Shown: positions 23,214 through 26,817 of the stretch, one piece after another | How positions within the stretch are numbered: the stretch's first letter is position 1 | Layout: each line of letters opens with the position of its first letter | DNA from: Bacillota bacterium | GTDB lineage: Bacteria; Bacillota; Clostridia; Christensenellales; CAG-138 | Length of the DNA stretch: 26,817 nucleotides | Assembly: GCA_023399275.1 (NCBI GenBank) | Contig: JAEWQH010000005.1 | Span: 1 to 26,817 of the forward strand | Direction: 5' to 3' | Program-made: the position numbers and the translations under genes | Notes under the pieces: generated by a model | Seen by the model: the letters and a program-made list of their open reading frames with translations, nothing else | Databases searched by the model: none | What the model was told of the DNA's origin: nothing

Positions 23214-23846
23214 ATGGCTGCAATCCAGGCAAAACCGACCCGCATGGAGCTGAGCAACCTCAAAAAACGCAGGAAGGTCGCCGTTCGCGGGCACAAGATG
23301 ATGAAGGATAAGCGCGACGAGCTCGTGCGCCGTTTCATTGCGTTCGCCCGCCAGAATCAGGCTCTCCGCACGGAGGTGGAGGAGAAGCTTTCCCGCGCGA
23401 TGAAGAGCTTTGTGCTGGCGCGCGCTTCCATGAGCGCTGCGCAGATCGAGGAAGCGCTGCTGTACCCCGCCCGTGCCGCCGAGGTCGACGCGGGGGTTCA
23501 GCAGGTGCTCTCCATCCAGGTGCCGAAGATCACCGTCGCAGCGCAGGAGGGGTTTACCTACCCCTACGGGTTCGCGACCACGAGCGCGGATCTCGACCTC
23601 TCGGTGCAGCTGCTGGCGGAGGTGTTGCCGCTGCTCGTTCAGCTTGCGGAGATCGAAAAGGCCTGCGGCCGGCTGGCAGACGAAATCGAAAAGACACGCC
23701 GCCGGGTCAACGCGCTGGAATACGTCATGATCCCGCAGATCACGGAGGCCATCCGCCGCATCCAGATGAAGCTGGATGAAAACGAGCGCGGCAACCTGAC
23801 GCGGCTGATGAAGACCAAGGAGATGCTTCGTCAGCAAAACGCGTAG
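23214..23846 (+). CDS. ntpD: V-type ATPase rotor shaft subunit D
   Basis: 210 residues. Long N- and C-terminal helices form the coiled-coil shaft inside the head. The opening PTRMELSNLKKRRKVAVRGH and the closing part RRVNALEYVMIPQITEAIRR are family hallmarks. It is the last gene of the operon. The Enterococcus genes that follow at this point (ntpH and the K+ transporter ntpJ) are absent; a terminator and folate genes come next. Confidence 0.95.
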   Translation: MAAIQAKPTRMELSNLKKRRKVAVRGHKMMKDKRDELVRRFIAFARQNQALRTEVEEKLSRAMKSFVLARASMSAAQIEEALLYPARAAEVDAGVQQVLSIQVPKITVAAQEGFTYPYGFATTSADLDLSVQLLAEVLPLLVQLAEIEKACGRLADEIEKTRRRVNALEYVMIPQITEAIRRIQMKLDENERGNLTRLMKTKEMLRQQNA

Positions 23847-23895
23847 GCTACGCGGCCAGGGTGTGCGGATCCCTTCGAGCGCCGCCGTAACGGAT

Positions 23896-23995
23896 CGCCC
23901 CCCAGAGGGGCGGACCCCTTGTACTCTTTGCCGACCGGAAGGCCCGACAGGAGGCCGGAAAAGGGCAGGCATCTCGCCAAACAACCGGCTTTTTT
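23896..23995 (+). other. Structured end of the V-ATPase transcript
   Basis: Two stems are visible after ntpD: CGCCCC/GGGGCG (23896-23901/23907-23912), and GCCGG/CCGGC (23954-23958/23985-23989) enclosing a small GGC/GCC hairpin and followed by a run of six T. The second could be a first, weak terminator ahead of the stronger one at 24005. I recognise no known riboswitch here. Confidence 0.35.
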
Positions 23996-24004
23996 GACAG
24001 ACTG

Positions 24005-24028
24005 AGCACGCGAAGACGCGTGCTTTTT
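24005..24028 (+). terminator. Terminator after the V-ATPase operon
   Basis: AGCACGCG (24005-24012) pairs perfectly with CGCGTGCT (24017-24024) around an AAGA loop and is followed by a T-run (TTTTTCGTTTT). It ends the nine-gene transcript 160 bases after ntpD and just before the fhs promoter. Confidence 0.85.
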
Positions 24029-24044
24029 CGTTTTCCGGAAAGCG

Positions 24045-24074
24045 TTGACGGATGGAACACGGGGATACTACAAT
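24045..24074 (+). promoter_or_regulatory. Promoter of fhs-folD
   Basis: TTGACG (24045-24050), 18 bases, TACAAT (24069-24074), with a start near 24081 and a leader of about 55 bases. Too little leader is left for a ZTP or tetrahydrofolate riboswitch. Confidence 0.65.
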
Positions 24075-24135
24075 AGATACTGCTGTATCTCGGATAAAAT
24101 CCGGGCAAATATGCCCGCCAGGCAAGGAGAAATGG

Positions 24136-25812
24136 ATGAGTCACCCTTCGGATATCGAAATCGCGCAGTCCTGCGAAATGCGCCCCATATCGGATATCGC
24201 CCGCGCGCTGGAAATCCCCGAGCGCTGCGTCGAGCCGTATGGGCGCTACAAGGCAAAGATCGACAACCGCCTGCTCGACGAGTTGGAAAATCGTTCCGAC
24301 GGAAAGCTGATCCTCGTGAGCGCCATCTCGCCGACGCCGGCGGGAGAGGGCAAGACCACGACGACGGTCGGCCTTGCGGACGCGCTGAATCGAATCGGCA
24401 GGCGTGCGGTCGTCGCACTGCGGGAGCCCTCGCTCGGGCCCGTATTCGGCATGAAAGGCGGCGCGGCGGGCGGCGGATACGCGCAGGTCGTGCCCATGGA
24501 GGATATCAACCTGCATTTCACGGGCGATTTTCACGCCATCGGCGCGGCGAACAACCTGCTTGCCGCGATGCTGGATAACCACATCTATCAGGGCAATGTG
24601 CTGGGCATCGACCCGCGGCGGATCACCTGGAAGCGCTGCGTCGACATGAACGACCGCCAGCTTAGATCGGTGGTGGACGGGCTCGGCGGGCGCGTCAACG
24701 GCGTACCCCGCGAGGATGGATACGACATCACCGTGGCCAGCGAGGTTATGGCGGTGCTCTGCCTTGCGTCGAACATGGCCGATCTCAAGGCGCGGCTCGG
24801 GCGCATCATCGTCGGCTATACCTACGACGAAAAGCCGGTGACGGCGGGGGATCTGCGCGCGGCTGGCGCTATGGCGGCGCTGCTGAAGGATGCGCTCAAG
24901 CCGAACCTCGTGCAGACGCTGGAGCACACGCCCGCATTCGTGCACGGAGGGCCATTTGCAAACATCGCCCACGGCTGCAACTCCGTAACGGCCACGCGCC
25001 TCGCGCTGAAGCTGGGTGATTACGCGGTAACGGAAGCGGGCTTCGGCGCGGATCTGGGCGCGGAGAAATTTATCGATATCAAGTGCCATATGGCGGGGCT
25101 GAAACCCGCCGCTGCGGTGGTGGTTGCGACCGTGCGCGCGCTCAAGCATCACGGCGGTGCGGCGAAGGATGCGTTGACGGATGAGAACCTTGCCGCGCTG
25201 GAAAAGGGCCTGCCGAACCTGCTGCAGCACGTGGAGAACATTCGCGGCGTATTCGGCCTGCCCTGCGTGGTGGCCGTCAACGCCTTTCCGACCGACACGG
25301 AGGCGGAGCTGGCGCTGGTGGAGCAGGGATGCCGTGCGCTGGGCGTGCCCGTCGAGCGTTCCGAGGTCTGGGCAAGGGGGGGCGAAGGCGGCCGAAGGCT
25401 TGCCGAGGCGGTCTGTCGCGCCGCCGAAGAACCAAACCGTTTTGCGCAAAGCTATGCGCCGGAGCTCTCCATCGAGCAGAAGATCGAGGCGATCGTAAAG
25501 CGCGTCTACCACGGCGACGGCGTCTCATTCAGCCCGGAAGCAAAGAAGCAGGCCAAGCGGCTGACCGAGCTGGGGTTCGGCGGCCTGCCTGTGTGCATGG
25601 CGAAAACGCAGTATTCATTTTCGGATAACCCGGCGCTGCTCGGCGCGCCGCGCGGATTCACACTCAACGTGCGCCAACTGCGCGTGAGCGCGGGGGCGGG
25701 CTTCATCGTTGCGCTCACGGGGGACATCATGACCATGCCGGGGCTGCCGAAGGCGCCTGCGGCGGAGCGTATCGACGTGGACGAATCCGGCAGGATCAGC
25801 GGGCTGTTTTGA
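24136..25812 (+). CDS. fhs: Formate-tetrahydrofolate ligase
   Basis: 558 residues, the usual size for bacterial Fhs. ATG at 24136 is five bases after AAGGAGA; the longer open frame has no site. The ATP-binding motif PTPAGEGKTTT is at 66-76, followed by FGMKGGAAGGGYAQV and LHFTGDFHAIGAANNLL, both hallmarks of the family. It joins formate to tetrahydrofolate using ATP to give 10-formyl-THF, feeding purine synthesis or the methyl branch of the acetyl-CoA pathway. folD follows after 17 bases, so the two steps are co-expressed. Other acetogenesis genes are not in the window, so that role cannot be judged. Confidence 0.97.
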   Translation: MSHPSDIEIAQSCEMRPISDIARALEIPERCVEPYGRYKAKIDNRLLDELENRSDGKLILVSAISPTPAGEGKTTTTVGLADALNRIGRRAVVALREPSLGPVFGMKGGAAGGGYAQVVPMEDINLHFTGDFHAIGAANNLLAAMLDNHIYQGNVLGIDPRRITWKRCVDMNDRQLRSVVDGLGGRVNGVPREDGYDITVASEVMAVLCLASNMADLKARLGRIIVGYTYDEKPVTAGDLRAAGAMAALLKDALKPNLVQTLEHTPAFVHGGPFANIAHGCNSVTATRLALKLGDYAVTEAGFGADLGAEKFIDIKCHMAGLKPAAAVVVATVRALKHHGGAAKDALTDENLAALEKGLPNLLQHVENIRGVFGLPCVVAVNAFPTDTEAELALVEQGCRALGVPVERSEVWARGGEGGRRLAEAVCRAAEEPNRFAQSYAPELSIEQKIEAIVKRVYHGDGVSFSPEAKKQAKRLTELGFGGLPVCMAKTQYSFSDNPALLGAPRGFTLNVRQLRVSAGAGFIVALTGDIMTMPGLPKAPAAERIDVDESGRISGLF

Positions 25813-25829
25813 GGACAGGAGGGCGCGAT

Positions 25830-26687
25830 ATGGCGAAGCTGCTCACGGGCGCGGAGGTTGTCTCCGCGATGAATGAATGGATCCGGGCGGATGCTGCGGC
25901 GCTTTCGGTACGCGGCGTGACGCCGTCGCTTGCCATCCTGCGCGTTGGCGAAAAGTCGGATGATCTGGCCTATGAACGTGCGGCGTGCAAGCGTGCGGAG
26001 ACCGTCGGCGTTGCGGTGCGGCGGATCGCGCTGCCGCAGACGGTTTCACAGGAGGTGCTGCTTGGCGAGATCGAGGCGGTCAATCGCGACGCCGCTATCC
26101 ACGGCTGCCTGATCCTGCGCCCGCTTCCGGCGCAGATCGACGATGCGGCGGTGCGTGCCGCGCTTCTGCCGGAGAAGGATGTGGATGGCATTACGGACGG
26201 ATCTCTCGCCGGCGTGTTTACGGGCGGCGGGTGCGGCTACCCGCCGTGTACGGCGCAGGCCTGTCTGGAGACGCTGGACCACTATGGAATCGATCCGGCC
26301 GGGAAGAACGTCGCGGTCATCGGCCGGAGCCTCGTGGTTGGCCGGCCCGTGGCGATGCTGCTGCTGCAAAGAAACGCGAGCGTGACCATCTGCCATACGA
26401 AGACCGTGGATCTTCCCGCGGTTGCGCGGCGGGCGGAGATCCTGGTCGCGGCTGCGGGGCGCGCAGGCGTGGTCGGTGCGGCGTATGCCGCGCCGGGGCA
26501 GACAGTGCTGGACGTGGGTATCAACTTTACGCCGGAGGGCGGCATGATCGGAGATGTGGACTTTCCCGCCGTGGAGCCGGTCGTGCGCGCGATCACACCC
26601 GTGCCCGGCGGCATCGGCACGGTGACCAACTCCGTGCTCATGGCGCACGTCGTGCAGGCGTGCCTGCGTGCGGAGCGGGCGACCTGA
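25830..26687 (+). CDS. folD: Bifunctional methylene-THF dehydrogenase/methenyl-THF cyclohydrolase (FolD), variant active site
   Basis: 285 residues, ATG at 25830 with AGGAGGG six bases upstream. Conserved parts are RPLPAQID, KDVDGITDG, YPPCTAQACLETLDHYGI, the NAD(P)-binding GKNVAVIGRSLVVGRPVAMLL and PVPGGIGTVTNSVLMAHVV. It interconverts methylene-, methenyl- and formyl-THF after Fhs. In the catalytic stretch Y-x-x-x-K, Tyr48 is present but the Lys position (K54 of E. coli) is Ala52, the nearest Lys being two residues on (K54). Such variants may form a separate clostridial clade, so the protein may have only one of the two activities or use another base. Family membership is secure; full activity is less so. 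Confidence 0.9.
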   Translation: MAKLLTGAEVVSAMNEWIRADAAALSVRGVTPSLAILRVGEKSDDLAYERAACKRAETVGVAVRRIALPQTVSQEVLLGEIEAVNRDAAIHGCLILRPLPAQIDDAAVRAALLPEKDVDGITDGSLAGVFTGGGCGYPPCTAQACLETLDHYGIDPAGKNVAVIGRSLVVGRPVAMLLLQRNASVTICHTKTVDLPAVARRAEILVAAAGRAGVVGAAYAAPGQTVLDVGINFTPEGGMIGDVDFPAVEPVVRAITPVPGGIGTVTNSVLMAHVVQACLRAERAT

Positions 26688-26710
26688 CGGCATCCTGAAA
26701 ATGCAACAAA

Positions 26711-26736
26711 AAACCGTCCAATTGCTTGGGCGGTTT
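26711..26736 (+). terminator. Terminator of fhs-folD
   Basis: AAACCGTCC (26711-26719) pairs with GGGCGGTTT (26728-26736), with one G-T pair, around an ATTGCTT-type loop, and is followed by TTTG. It is 23 bases past folD. The remaining bases to the window end show nothing firm. Confidence 0.85.
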
Positions 26737-26817
26737 TTTGCGAGATAGGAACAACATGGAACGCGACGGTGGGGTAGAAAATTGAAGAAACGGCGCTACT
26801 GGGTAACGACGTCGTAT

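Noticed and set aside
21792..24125. 777-residue open frame antisense to the V-ATPase B and D genes, and similar long antisense frames (23848-25512, 10859-12325)
   Set aside because: They lie opposite well-identified genes, lack ribosome binding sites and domains, and are rich in Arg, His and Ala. Such frames are expected shadows of GC-rich coding DNA.
23847..24135. ZTP (pfl) or tetrahydrofolate riboswitch upstream of fhs
   Set aside because: The characteristic ZTP segment (CCGCC-UGGGC type) is missing, and the fhs promoter at 24045-24074 leaves only about 55 bases of leader.
26782..26817. Possible TTG-started gene fragment (KKRRYWVTTSY) at the right edge
   Set aside because: Only about a dozen codons are visible, the start is TTG and the ribosome binding site is poor, so it cannot be supported from this window.
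1..26817. Mobile elements, prophage genes, CRISPR repeats, tRNA or rRNA
   Set aside because: No transposase, integrase, direct-repeat array or tRNA cloverleaf was seen; gene order and composition look like ordinary chromosome.

Overview
This 26.8 kb window is a GC-rich bacterial chromosome segment, most likely from a high-GC member of the Clostridia (Bacillota). Supporting signs are strong AGGAGG-type ribosome binding sites, sigma-A promoters with near-consensus boxes, lipoprotein signal peptides, an Enterococcus-type V-ATPase operon, a BusR-type regulator, and fhs next to folD. Genus cannot be fixed from the sequence alone. I see no rRNA, tRNA, CRISPR array, transposase or phage gene.

Layout. 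(1) 1-70: start of an Rrf2-family regulator, minus strand, cut by the window edge. (2) 284-5025, minus: a BMP-family (nucleoside-type) ABC importer made of a lipoprotein, two permeases and a double ATPase. (3) 5026-5711: an AT-rich divergent control region with a perfect consensus promoter for the importer, a promoter for the opposite operon, and two matching ATTCC-N7-GGAAT palindromes. (4) 5712-8536, plus: a cytosine-deaminase-like amidohydrolase, an IclR regulator and a YjjG-type HAD nucleotidase. Blocks 2-4 look like one nucleobase/nucleoside uptake and salvage unit. (5) 8657-10808, minus: a fused two-repeat DUF1538 (UmpA+UmpB-like) membrane protein followed by a tandem PII-like protein. 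(6) 11051-14102, minus: a glycine betaine ABC importer (OpuA type, CBS-containing ATPase). (7) 14352-15002, plus: a GntR-RCK_C regulator of the BusR type. The divergent gap holds a long bipartite inverted repeat interleaved with a consensus promoter. (8) 15243-23846, plus: a complete nine-gene V-type ATPase operon in the order G/H-I-K-E-C-F-A-B-D. The proteolipid carries the residues that bind Na+ in Enterococcus hirae. (9) 24136-26687, plus: fhs and folD (one-carbon folate metabolism).

Taken together, 8657-23846 reads as a cation and osmolyte homeostasis cluster: a probable cation/proton antiporter with its own PII-like partner, an osmolyte importer probably controlled by c-di-AMP through BusR, and a probable Na+-translocating V-ATPase. 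The least described parts are the DUF1538 fusion with its tandem PII-like partner, the twin palindromes of the salvage unit, and two enzymes whose expected catalytic residue is replaced (amidohydrolase Glu to Gln; FolD Lys to Ala).
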